Below, piece by piece: positions 1 to 5,766 of a DNA stretch of 64,000 nt. The translations under genes were made by a program, and so were the position numbers. The first letter of the stretch is position 1. Each line of letters starts with the position of its first letter. The stretch lies in the NCBI RefSeq assembly GCF_007830055.1, contig NZ_VLLE01000005.1:496001-560000 (forward strand), read 5' to 3'. The stretch is from Lacibacter cauensis (GTDB lineage Bacteria > Bacteroidota > Bacteroidia > Chitinophagales > Chitinophagaceae). Under the pieces are notes generated by a model. It worked only from the letters and a program-made list of their open reading frames with translations, made no database searches and was not told where the DNA came from.

Positions 1-281
1 AGGCGTTGTAATGCATTCAGCTGCGATCGGAAGGTGCAATCGCTTATACGCAGGTAATCGAGCAGCGTTCGTTTCTGTTTATTCCATTGCTGTATAACAC
101 CACTGGTGGTAAAAGATTTTAGCAGGAACCATGTTGCCCAATAACGCAGGTGTGGATTGATCATGTAACCTTTTGCACTTTCCTCACGCAGCGTTACTAA
201 ATGATCTGCAGCGCCGATGAGTACCGGCACAGCATATTCCTTTTTACTGTTGATGGATAATATAGGTGCTGCAGTACTCAC
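1..281 (-). CDS. Unknown protein, 3' end cut by window edge
   Basis: This reading frame starts with GTG at 281 and stays open to base 1, giving about 93 residues. The GTG shares its first base with the TAG stop of the upstream gene (TAGTG), an arrangement typical of translational coupling, and that is why this start was chosen. The visible protein is basic. Near its end it has a stretch (LRISDCTFRSQLNAL) that could be a helix-turn-helix, but I do not recognise a family. It is the last visible member of the minus-strand run of tiny genes in this island. Confidence 0.5.
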   Translation of the reverse strand, partial: MSTAAPILSINSKKEYAVPVLIGAADHLVTLREESAKGYMINPHLRYWATWFLLKSFTTSGVIQQWNKQKRTLLDYLRISDCTFRSQLNALQR

Positions 282-523
282 TACCTGGCTAAAAAATTAT
301 TGAATGCGCTTTGGCGAAATGCAGGTTTGCTTTTTGGTTTTACCTGCACCATCATGTGCAGGGCTATAGCCTGGTCAACTTCCTTTTCCTTAACAGTAAT
401 GGCATGATCGAGCAGATGATTTTTTTCTACCTTTCTACGATCCTGCAGGCGGCGAAGCTCCTGCACCATCACAACAAAGTTGTGAAGCTCCTGTACCGGT
501 GTGAGTGTTGATTTTTTAGGCAT
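281..523 (-). CDS. Small hypothetical protein (80 aa)
   Basis: I do not recognise this protein. It is highly charged and probably helical. Residues 15-50 are rich in Lys, Arg, Glu and Leu and could form a coiled coil, and the C-terminus is basic with the motif KPKSKPAF. There is no signal peptide or membrane segment. Its ATG lies inside the last codons of the upstream gene (8-nt overlap) and its stop overlaps the GTG of the next gene, so it sits in a tightly coupled operon. That packing supports it being a real gene. Confidence 0.55.
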   Translation of the reverse strand: MPKKSTLTPVQELHNFVVMVQELRRLQDRRKVEKNHLLDHAITVKEKEVDQAIALHMMVQVKPKSKPAFRQSAFNNFLAR

Positions 524-806
524 GGGTTGTATGTTGTTTGGTTATTCCATGTTCCTGCATCAGCTGTTCAACAGCTGCTTTTAATTCTGTAAAGCCGATT
601 GCTTTTGCAGTTTTATTGCAGTAGCCAAGTGCTGTTTCAAACTCACTCATTTCGCTTTGCATTTTTGCAAGATGAATTTTGCAGCCATCTTTAAAACCAT
701 ACTCACCAAGCTTAAAGCTCAATGCGTAACTGTTGTAGATGCGGGTCCAGTCTACAATCATTGCAATGGTGTACAGTTCGAATGTGTTGAGTTGGAGTAC
801 GTTCAT
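516..806 (-). CDS. Small hypothetical protein (96 aa)
   Basis: This is a soluble 96-residue protein of no family I recognise. It looks mainly helical and carries two Cys residues (about 42 and 63). It overlaps the next gene by 8 nt and is separated from the previous one by 10 nt, consistent with co-transcription in a phage- or plasmid-like gene run. Confidence 0.55.
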   Translation of the reverse strand: MNVLQLNTFELYTIAMIVDWTRIYNSYALSFKLGEYGFKDGCKIHLAKMQSEMSEFETALGYCNKTAKAIGFTELKAAVEQLMQEHGITKQHTTHA

Positions 807-816
807 ATTCTTTTAA

Positions 817-1086
817 TTAACGGGTTGGTATTGCTTCCATGAATTGTGTTATAATATCTGAAGCCTTGAAGAACTCTTGTGAAAAGCGAACAAGATCTAT
901 TACCCTGTATACACTAAACAGTTTTTTAAAGCTGTCAATTACATTGCTGCTCGTAGCAATAGTTATAACAGTTTCATCTTTCTCACGCAAAACCATAATT
1001 GCATACGAAGCAGAAACTGCAAACACAAAAGCTTTTTCGCTTGCGTCTGTTGTGCACAGAGGAAATGTTGTTGCTGTATCGCTCAT
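817..1086 (-). CDS. Small hypothetical protein (89 aa)
   Basis: This 89-residue protein of unknown function has alternating hydrophobic stretches (residues 18-33 and 40-50) that suggest a small alpha/beta fold rather than membrane helices. It is the first gene after the structured non-coding block at 1087-1675, so any transcript starting upstream would carry that block as a long leader. No catalytic motif is visible. Confidence 0.5.
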   Translation of the reverse strand: MSDTATTFPLCTTDASEKAFVFAVSASYAIMVLREKDETVITIATSSNVIDSFKKLFSVYRVIDLVRFSQEFFKASDIITQFMEAIPTR

Positions 1087-1233
1087 AATGAAATTTTAAA
1101 GTGCCGGTCTTTCCCGGCTGTCAGCAGATAATGTTACCTTATTTCGGGTCTGCTGTTATCCTTTTGATAACCTCCGGCATCAACACTTTTACTTCACCTT
1201 TACGTTAAGGTTACTGTGATGCAAATAGTAATG
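1087..1233 (-). other. Structured non-coding stretch with nested hairpins
   Basis: On the minus strand this stretch contains GGTTATC/GATAACC-type, CAGCAGA/TCTGCTG and GCCGG/CCGGC hairpins. An outer GCCGG/CCGGC pairing encloses them, giving a multi-branched, cloverleaf-like fold next to the better tRNA-like genes. No reading frame of interest is seen. It could be a leader RNA for the gene starting at 1086 or a decayed tRNA-like element. Confidence 0.35.
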
Positions 1234-1345
1234 TGATCGATACAGGATTCGAACCTGTCAACCCAAGTCAACACTTCGCTTATTGCACGTAAGGCTCAGC
1301 TCATCATGTCATATTCAAGGTGCGATACCAACCCGCCAATCGATC
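1234..1345 (-). tRNA. tRNA-like gene with abnormal anticodon region
   Basis: On the minus strand a perfect 7-bp acceptor stem GATCGAT/ATCGATC is followed by TG and a D-arm GCG-GGTTGGTAT-CGC. At the 3' end is a perfect T-arm ACAGG-TTCGAAT-CCTGT with the canonical TTCRA loop, then a discriminator A. CCA is not encoded. Between D- and T-arm there are 63 nt instead of the usual 22-40, and no standard 5-bp stem with 7-nt loop sits at the expected place. A short CTTA/TAAG hairpin with loop CGTGCAA and an AAGT/ACTT variable-arm-like hairpin are present. No amino-acid identity can be assigned. It could be a mobile-element tRNA, a tRNA mimic or a decayed tRNA. Confidence 0.55.
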
Positions 1346-1475
1346 CCAACTATTTTTCGGATAGCTCCGACTGGTTACTTAACCAGCTGCATCTTACATA
1401 TCGCTTGTAAGAGTAGCGCCGTGCCTTTCCACGATGTCAACAAACTGGCTGTCGCCTCCCGAAGGATGAAAGTTG
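1346..1475. other. Three-hairpin spacer between the tRNA-like genes
   Basis: Three perfect hairpins lie almost back to back: TCGGA/TCCGA at 1357-1370, CTGGTT/AACCAG at 1371-1386 and CTTACA/TGTAAG at 1393-1411. An alternative minus-strand pairing (AGCTAT/ATAGTT) presents a CCGAAAA loop that resembles a Phe anticodon loop, but no acceptor or T-arm closes it. No credible protein is encoded here. It may be a third, degenerate tRNA-like element or part of one long structured RNA. Confidence 0.3.
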
Positions 1476-1579
1476 TGAGCGTAGCAGGCTTCGAACCTGC
1501 AAGGAGGCCGGTTAAGGTTGTCTCCGGACAAACTGAACGGACAGTCTTTGTCGGTGTTTACCAATTTCACCATACGCTC
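1476..1579 (-). tRNA. tRNA-Leu-like gene with enlarged anticodon loop
   Basis: On the minus strand this has a perfect acceptor stem GAGCGTA/TACGCTC, TG at positions 8-9, a D-arm GTG-AAATTGGTAAA-CAC that closely matches class II tRNA-Leu, and a perfect T-arm GCAGG-TTCGAAG-CCTGC. A 5-6 bp stem GACAAA/TTTGTC sits exactly where the anticodon stem belongs, but it closes a 14-16 nt loop instead of 7. Inside that loop is a small CTG/CAG stem. The variable arm (about 26 nt, GGAG/CTCC) is also long. No CCA is encoded. The normal outer half and expanded anticodon arm leave the decoding identity unclear. Confidence 0.6.
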
Positions 1580-1620
1580 TTGTGTGGTTGATACGTGTAA
1601 GTTTTATGTAATTATCGAAG

Positions 1621-1644
1621 GCCGCTGTATAGACATACAGCGGC
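1621..1644. repeat. AGAC-loop hairpin, copy 1
   Basis: This is a perfect 10-bp inverted repeat, GCCGCTGTAT and its complement, around the tetraloop AGAC. It lacks a T-tract, so it is not a standard terminator. A near-identical hairpin with the same loop occurs at 2053-2074 beside another gene of the same run, which suggests a shared processing or stability element. Confidence 0.6.
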
Positions 1645-1675
1645 GATCTGTATCTGTTAAATCAAAACCGAATCA

Positions 1676-1753
1676 TCAACAACAGGCGATGCCGATTATC
1701 ATTGCCATTGCCGTTGCTATTTGCAGCATCCATTCCTGTTGTTGATGTTTCAT
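1676..1753 (-). CDS. Possible 25-aa membrane peptide
   Basis: A short frame starts at ATG 1751-1753, 7 bases after the stop of the 88-aa gene, and encodes MKHQQQEWMLQ followed by a hydrophobic stretch ending in two cysteines. The hydrophobic part (about 14 residues) could just span or dip into a membrane. Placement right behind a gene on the same strand supports it, but it is too short to be certain. Another explanation is a chance frame in the structured intergenic region. Confidence 0.3.
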   Translation of the reverse strand: MKHQQQEWMLQIATAMAMIIGIACC

Positions 1754-1760
1754 ACGACAA

Positions 1761-2027
1761 TTATTTATTATCATGGTTCAGTGCCCAAAAGCGTTTTATC
1801 TCTGTTATACCACCATCAGGTTCTGTTTGAACCCATAATCCTGTTTCTTCGTTTCGAATAACTACACCATCCTGGTAATGTGATGTACCATCAACCTCAA
1901 CCCATGTACCATATACACGATCACCCTCACGAAATTCTTTTCCGCCAATACGTGCTACATCTTTCCAGTTCTCCATTTCGTTAGCTATTCTCCCGAAGGA
2001 TTGCAGAGGATTTTGCATTTCACTCAT
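1761..2027 (-). CDS. Small acidic hypothetical protein (88 aa)
   Basis: This acidic soluble protein has many Gly, Trp and Tyr residues (KEFREGDRVYGTWVEVDG, then repeated short beta-like segments). The pattern after residue 33 resembles a small SH3-like or Tudor-like beta barrel, but this is inferred from sequence texture only. It ends just before the possible 25-aa membrane peptide and is preceded by the AGAC-loop hairpin at 2053-2074. Confidence 0.55.
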   Translation of the reverse strand: MSEMQNPLQSFGRIANEMENWKDVARIGGKEFREGDRVYGTWVEVDGTSHYQDGVVIRNEETGLWVQTEPDGGITEIKRFWALNHDNK

Positions 2028-2052
2028 ATCTAAAAAATCGATTTTAATTTTA

Positions 2053-2074
2053 CCGCTGCATAGACATGCAGCGG
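2053..2074. repeat. AGAC-loop hairpin, copy 2
   Basis: A perfect 9-bp inverted repeat, CCGCTGCAT and its complement, encloses AGAC. It is the partner of the hairpin at 1621-1644. It lies between the stop at 2079 and the start at 2027, so it is in the operon transcript and could act in RNA processing or stability. There is no T-tract. Confidence 0.6.
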
Positions 2075-2078
2075 GTAC

Positions 2079-2756
2079 TTACCTTAACCGAACCCTATGC
2101 ACCGTATGCATGTTAAACCAATAAATAAATCCTGCACTGAACAACACATGTTGTTTTGTTGCTGTAACAGCTACATATACACTTCCATCTTCAACAGCAG
2201 GTACCCAGCTTTGCGCCGATACTGTTACGATGTAGCTGTTACTGTTTTTTCGTTTATCATCTGTGCTAACCATGTAACGGCAATAACCACCCATTACCTG
2301 CAGCGAAAAATTATCGGGGAGTGCATAATAGTAACCGGCTTTTGTGTAAAACAACACCGGCTGATCTGCACGTACAATTGAATGAAAGCCTGCCTGCACT
2401 TGCCAGGCTGCGTATTTATAACCTACAGCCAGCTCACCCGTTAAACCACCGGGTGCAGCTGCACCGGCACCAATGCTTGTGTATGTTTGTGCCGCTGCAC
2501 CGTATGTACACAACAACACAAGTACAAGCATCAAAGCTTTGCTTAGTTTGTGCAGCATACTGTTGTTATGGAAAAGGCGTTTGTTGTAATAATCCGTTAA
2601 TGCTTTTTTTGCAGTATCAGTTGTTTGCAATGTTTGCAAACTCATCAGGCTTTTTGTAATATCATCGTTGGCATCACGTATGCAAATAACACCTGCAGTA
2701 ATTTCTTCCTGCGTAAGTGTTACTGTAATTTCAGCAGGTAATTGTTGGCCGTCCAT
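2079..2756 (-). CDS. Outer-membrane beta-barrel-like protein with cytosolic N-terminal extension
   Basis: Residues 67-90 (MLHKLSKALMLVLVLLCTYG then AAAQ) form a classical signal peptide. The following 135 residues alternate polar and aromatic or hydrophobic residues as in an 8-strand outer-membrane barrel. Oddly, a soluble acidic 66-residue segment precedes the signal in the same frame. An internal ATG at 2556-2558 could start the exported protein separately, so the frame may encode two products. It overlaps the upstream gene by 26 nt. The function is unknown. A surface or phage-related barrel protein is a guess. Confidence 0.55.
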   Translation of the reverse strand: MDGQQLPAEITVTLTQEEITAGVICIRDANDDITKSLMSLQTLQTTDTAKKALTDYYNKRLFHNNSMLHKLSKALMLVLVLLCTYGAAAQTYTSIGAGAAAPGGLTGELAVGYKYAAWQVQAGFHSIVRADQPVLFYTKAGYYYALPDNFSLQVMGGYCRYMVSTDDKRKNSNSYIVTVSAQSWVPAVEDGSVYVAVTATKQHVLFSAGFIYWFNMHTVHRVRLR

Positions 2757-2949
2757 CGCTTGTATTATTTACATCTGTTAACAATGATTGTACCTGCAGC
2801 TTTGCAACTTGATTCTCGTAATGCTGTTTACTTTGCATGAGGTAATTGTATTCCTGGTCGCTGCAGAAGCAAACACGTTTTTCTAAACGCTGTTTGTAAT
2901 GCTCCAGCATGGCCATGCAGAATGCTTCGTTTGAAGGTGTGAGGTGCAT
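2731..2949 (-). CDS. Small hypothetical protein (72 aa)
   Basis: This 72-residue protein is helical in appearance and rich in Gln, Tyr, Glu and Lys (EHYKQRLEKR; QSKQHYENQVAKLQ), with five cysteines or near-cysteines (residues 11, 27, 29 and the C-terminal one). No family is recognised. It overlaps the following gene by 26 nt and begins 5 nt after the preceding stop. Confidence 0.5.
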   Translation of the reverse strand: MHLTPSNEAFCMAMLEHYKQRLEKRVCFCSDQEYNYLMQSKQHYENQVAKLQVQSLLTDVNNTSDGRPTITC

Positions 2950-2954
2950 GTGGG

Positions 2955-3161
2955 TTAAGATTTTTGGTTTATGCGGTTTCGATAATTTTTCGCATCGGCT
3001 TCTAAGGCATTAACAACTCTCTTCAACATTTGCGCAACTTGTTCTACAGTAGCCAGCAACTGTTCATCTGTTTGCAATGCATTTTCAAGCTGTTCCATTG
3101 CATCACGGTTAAACAGGGTTGATGTAACCTTCACATCATTTTTGAATCTTTCGTAACTCAT
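2955..3161 (-). CDS. Small helical hypothetical protein (68 aa)
   Basis: This is a 68-residue helical protein. Residues 20-58 show heptad-like Leu/Val spacing (LENALQT, LLATVEQVAQMLKRVVNAL) that suggests a coiled coil. It has no cysteine, signal or known domain. Its ATG overlaps the TGA of the upstream HTH gene (ATGA), so the two are translationally coupled. Confidence 0.55.
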   Translation of the reverse strand: MSYERFKNDVKVTSTLFNRDAMEQLENALQTDEQLLATVEQVAQMLKRVVNALEADAKNYRNRINQKS

Positions 3162-3523
3162 ATTGCTACTTTACTTTTGAGTTTGTAATTGATGCTTACC
3201 ACTGCAGCACGTACACGGTGATCTTTTATGAACTGCTTTAAATCGCCTGCAGTAATGATGTAGTCTTTGCCTGGCTTACTTGCCTGCAGCTTACCGGTGC
3301 GTATATAATCGGCAACGGTTTCTTTTTTGCAGGTAAGCAATGCCGCTGCTTCTTCGGTGGTGAAGCACTGTAGTTCATCAAAAAAATAGGCGGGCAGCAA
3401 TTGCTGCACCGCCTGGTACACTAACCCAGTGTAATCATCGGTATTGAATTTCGAAACCGGTACGGGCACACATGGGTTACATGTATTATTGTTGGTAGAA
3501 CGGGGCGTGGTTGACTTGCGCAT
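3158..3523 (-). CDS. Excisionase-like HTH DNA-binding protein
   Basis: Residues 53-103 (FTTEEAAALLTCKKETVADYI, then TGKLQASKPG and a final DLKQFIKDH helix) match the compact winged helix-turn-helix of the excisionase/MerR-like HTH_17 family, which binds DNA in mobile elements or regulates small operons. The first 50 residues are Asn/Thr/Pro-rich and look disordered. It is the first gene of the minus-strand run and is coupled to the next gene by an ATGA overlap. A palindrome AACAAATTGTT at 3530-3540 lies just upstream and could be its or another regulator's site. Whether it acts in excision or transcription cannot be told from sequence. Confidence 0.7.
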   Translation of the reverse strand: MRKSTTPRSTNNNTCNPCVPVPVSKFNTDDYTGLVYQAVQQLLPAYFFDELQCFTTEEAAALLTCKKETVADYIRTGKLQASKPGKDYIITAGDLKQFIKDHRVRAAVVSINYKLKSKVAI

Positions 3524-3529
3524 GGCTTT

Positions 3530-3540
3530 AACAAATTGTT
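3530..3540. promoter_or_regulatory. Palindrome upstream of the island operon
   Basis: The perfect palindrome AACAA-A-TTGTT lies 7 bases upstream of the start codon at 3523. Its position suits an operator or repressor site for the minus-strand operon. No convincing Bacteroidota -7 element could be aligned with it. Confidence 0.3.
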
Positions 3541-3604
3541 GGCTGGCAGTACCCGGTTAGTGGTACAACCGAACTTTTTATTTTAAGTCTTATATTTAGC
3601 CGGA

Positions 3605-3642
3605 AATAAAAAGGCTTCTCCCGGTGGAACGGGTAGAAGCCT
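3605..3642 (-). terminator. Rho-independent terminator
   Basis: A long hairpin AGGCTTCT..CCCG / CGGG..AGAAGCCT with one bulged base is followed on the minus strand by TTTTTATTT. It lies 33 nt after the stop of the small minus-strand frame at 3676-3867 and shields the downstream operon from that transcript. Confidence 0.75.
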
Positions 3643-3675
3643 AGTTGGAGAGTTGCCAAGTAAATTTGTGAGACT

Positions 3676-3867
3676 TTACTTATTGCCAGCGGCGGTGCAG
3701 ACGCAAGTTTGAACCGACCCGCTAACTATTTTAAAGCATGAACTGCTTTTAAGAACTTTTTCGAACGTCTCACTTTTCGATGCCTGACCACTCTCCAGCG
3801 GCTTGACAGGACAAATATTGGAAACTATTTTCATAATTATCAAATTTTTGATGAAAATTTTCTTCAT
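3676..3867 (-). CDS. Possible small Cys-containing protein (52-63 aa)
   Basis: This frame encodes up to 63 residues. A second in-frame ATG at residue 12 would give 52 residues starting MKIVSNICPVK. It has four cysteines, a Ser/Lys-rich middle and no recognisable domain. Support comes from the strong terminator 33 nt downstream on the same strand. Against it, the frame covers the promoter and operators of the divergent repressor gene, and only 3 bp separate the two start codons. It could instead be a non-coding antisense transcript. Confidence 0.3.
   Translation of the reverse strand: MKKIFIKNLIIMKIVSNICPVKPLESGQASKSETFEKVLKSSSCFKIVSGSVQTCVCTAAGNK
3803..3833 (+). promoter_or_regulatory. Bacteroidota-type promoter of the XRE gene
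   Basis: TTG at 3803-3805 and TATTTTC at 3826-3832 are separated by 20 bp. This matches the Bacteroidota primary-sigma consensus TTG-N19-21-TAnnTTTG. Transcription would begin near 3840, about 30 nt before the ATG at 3871. Confidence 0.5.
3839..3862. promoter_or_regulatory. Twin palindromic operators
   Basis: Two adjacent perfect palindromes, ATCAAA-TT-TTTGAT (3839-3852) and GAAAATTTTC (3853-3862), lie between the promoter and the start codon of the XRE regulator. They are good candidates for autoregulatory operators of that repressor. Confidence 0.45.
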
Positions 3868-3870
3868 TGA

Positions 3871-4212
3871 ATGAATTCTACAAGAGACAGAATATTACAA
3901 TTTATTGATTTTAAGAAGATTAGCAACAGGAAGTTTGCCGAAAAAATTTCTGTTAGTCATGTCTATTTTAGTAAAACCGGAGCCATGGGAAGCGATGTGT
4001 TGGAGAAAATAAGTTCCAATTATCCTGAATTGAACATGGATTGGATTATTTCCGGACGAGGCGAAATGATTGTAAAACCTGAATCAAGACATCTTTTAAA
4101 CGATACTGAAGAGAAATACCCAATTGCTAACTGGAAGGATAAATATTACGACTTGATGGAGCGATATACATCGCTCCTGGAACAACTAAACAAGTTAAAA
4201 AACACAGGCTAA
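3871..4212 (+). CDS. XRE-family phage-type transcriptional regulator
   Basis: This 113-residue protein has an N-terminal helix-turn-helix of the XRE/cI type (RILQFIDFKKISNRKFAEKI, then VSHVYFSKTG). A segment typical of Bacteroidota regulators follows (YPELNMDWIISGRGEM), and the C-terminal tail is probably coiled-coil (YDLMERYTSLLEQLNKL). No peptidase domain is present, so it is not a LexA-like self-cleaving repressor. It stands divergent to the small-gene island with its own promoter and palindromes, as expected for the repressor of a prophage or similar element. Confidence 0.75.
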   Translation: MNSTRDRILQFIDFKKISNRKFAEKISVSHVYFSKTGAMGSDVLEKISSNYPELNMDWIISGRGEMIVKPESRHLLNDTEEKYPIANWKDKYYDLMERYTSLLEQLNKLKNTG

Positions 4213-4275
4213 AAGCAGTTTGGGTAAATCCTGCACAACAGCAACTTTTTTAGTAACCAAAACATAAACACTCAC

Positions 4276-4863
4276 ATGAAACCCTTGATCTTCATCTTTG
4301 TAATTTTTCTTATTTCGTGCGGCAACGCCAACACCAATTCAGGTACAAGAGACACTGTTGTTATAATACAACAAACACCGGTAAATGATTTGAAAGAAAC
4401 ATCTAACACTAATCAATCGATAGTAGATTCATCAGCACCTCCACCAATCGAAAGCAACACACAACAAGTTCCTGATAATGCAATCGAAGTTGGCTTTGAC
4501 GAATCAAATTTCATTGGTTCAAAAACAATACAGTTGCAAACTTTTGGAAGCTCATGCGAACATGCTGGCAAAGGTGATATGCGTGAAGAGGTTTGGACCA
4601 TTTCAAAAAAAGGCAATACATACACGTTAACAGCAAAGGCTGAACAACGTACAATTTCGAAGTATACAGGTACACTTAACAATAACAAACTTTATTTGAC
4701 GGGAACATACAGCGATTATCTTTCAGGATTTATAAGCAAAGGGAAGCTTACACTTGAACTAAATTCTGAAAACAAAATAAGTGGCGAACGTCACATTATT
4801 ACAGAAAATTCTGACAATTCTCCTTGTGAGATCCATCAAATGATCTTTCAAGTTTCACAATAA
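4276..4863 (+). CDS. Hypothetical lipoprotein (195 aa)
   Basis: The N-terminus (MKPLIFIFVIFLISCGN) is a lipoprotein signal with lipidation cysteine 16. A Thr/Asn/Ser-rich linker (to about residue 75) leads to a beta-rich domain containing two or three cysteines (SSCEHAGKG near 94; a Cys near 184), which might form a disulfide in the periplasm. No family is recognised. It follows the XRE gene by 63 nt and is followed after 13 nt by the next gene, so the three are probably one operon. Confidence 0.6.
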   Translation: MKPLIFIFVIFLISCGNANTNSGTRDTVVIIQQTPVNDLKETSNTNQSIVDSSAPPPIESNTQQVPDNAIEVGFDESNFIGSKTIQLQTFGSSCEHAGKGDMREEVWTISKKGNTYTLTAKAEQRTISKYTGTLNNNKLYLTGTYSDYLSGFISKGKLTLELNSENKISGERHIITENSDNSPCEIHQMIFQVSQ

Positions 4864-4876
4864 AAAATCAGTGTAA

Positions 4877-5296
4877 ATGGTTGAAGTATTAACACCTGCA
4901 CTTAAAGATAAACTGCTCGAATACATTGTAAAGAATGCAGAACTGGAAAAGCATGTATTTGGCCATAGAGAACAGTTTGTAAAGGAAACAGAATTGTCGA
5001 TTTCACTACTGCAGGCAGCATTATATCAATTTGAAAGATTGGGATTGCTTAAAGATGTTGGAATAGGCTCTTTATCTGTTGAGTTTACAGCAACAGCCGA
5101 ACTGCATGATTTTTATTTGCGTGGAGGCTTTACAGTGAAAGAAGAAATTTTAGAAAAGAACATCGAAAAACTAATGTTTGAAATTGATCATTTGAAAAAA
5201 AGTCTTACACCTGATCAGCTCGATACCGCCAACAGGCTTTCATCGATTGCACAGGGAATAGGAGCTGCAGTACAAATTTTAACAACAATTAAGTAG
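4877..5296 (+). CDS. Hypothetical protein with winged-helix-like N-terminus and coiled coil
   Basis: This is a soluble 139-residue protein. Residues 5-60 (KDKLLEYIVKNA.. SISLLQAALYQFERLGLLKDV) look like a winged-helix unit of the kind that reads DNA. The second half contains a predicted coiled coil (EEILEKNIEKLMFEIDHLKK) and a hydrophobic C-terminus. It is unknown as a family to me. A strong terminator follows at 5364, closing the XRE-lipoprotein operon. Confidence 0.6.
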   Translation: MVEVLTPALKDKLLEYIVKNAELEKHVFGHREQFVKETELSISLLQAALYQFERLGLLKDVGIGSLSVEFTATAELHDFYLRGGFTVKEEILEKNIEKLMFEIDHLKKSLTPDQLDTANRLSSIAQGIGAAVQILTTIK

Positions 5297-5363
5297 CCAA
5301 TAACGTAGCCAATTCCGCTACAACTCAATACAGGCAAAGATTTTTACAATCCTGACGGAGTCA

Positions 5364-5402
5364 CAAAAAAGGGTTTTACAGCAATGTAAAACCCTTTTTT
5401 CT
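5364..5402 (+). terminator. Rho-independent terminator
   Basis: A perfect stem AAAGGGTTTTAC/GTAAAACCCTTT with an AGCAAT loop is followed by a T-run. It ends the three-gene plus-strand operon beginning at 3871. Confidence 0.85.
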
Positions 5403-5766
5403 TTTTTGTAACGCCCTACACTCTTTCTCCGTTGTAATTGCGGTAACGTCTGCCCCGCTTTAAGAGAAAGGAATCTCTCGGCTCGAAGCTTGAATTACTA
5501 CAAATACCGGGTGCCATCGGGTAAGCGCCAGAGCAGACGAAACGCCGAACCAATCTCCCGTTACGAAGTGGGAATTATTCGCAGCAGATTGCTTCGGTAT
5601 AAATCAAAGCTAAAAGACTATATCCGCAGATGCTGCGGCCGGAGTTATTCACTCGAAATAAAGCTTCGGTTGTGGCATACAACAGGTAAAAAACAGTTTC
5701 TTCAGTTCTGTCTTACTACATTTTTGTCTTTATTACTAACTTCCTTTTGAAGTGGAACCAATGTTT
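5403..5766. other. Gene-poor spacer
   Basis: This stretch lies between the operon terminator and the stop of the convergent WD40-caspase gene. One frame (TTG start, about 86 residues, very Arg/Lys-rich then hydrophobic) crosses it, but it has no ATG and no recognisable domain. I see no convincing gene, tRNA or terminator. It may hold the boundary of the accessory island, but no attachment-site duplication can be shown from this window. Confidence 0.4.

Noticed and set aside
1234-1345. tRNA-Sec as identity of the first tRNA-like gene
   Set aside because: The acceptor is 7 bp, not 8, the D-stem is short and no TCA anticodon loop is present.
1283-1745. Plus-strand frames across the tRNA-like block
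   Set aside because: They run antisense through the acceptor and T-arms of the tRNA-like genes and show no protein features.
5490-5750. Arg/Lys-rich 86-residue frame between the operon terminator and the WD40-caspase gene
   Set aside because: It starts with TTG and has no coherent domain. Its composition looks like a chance frame.
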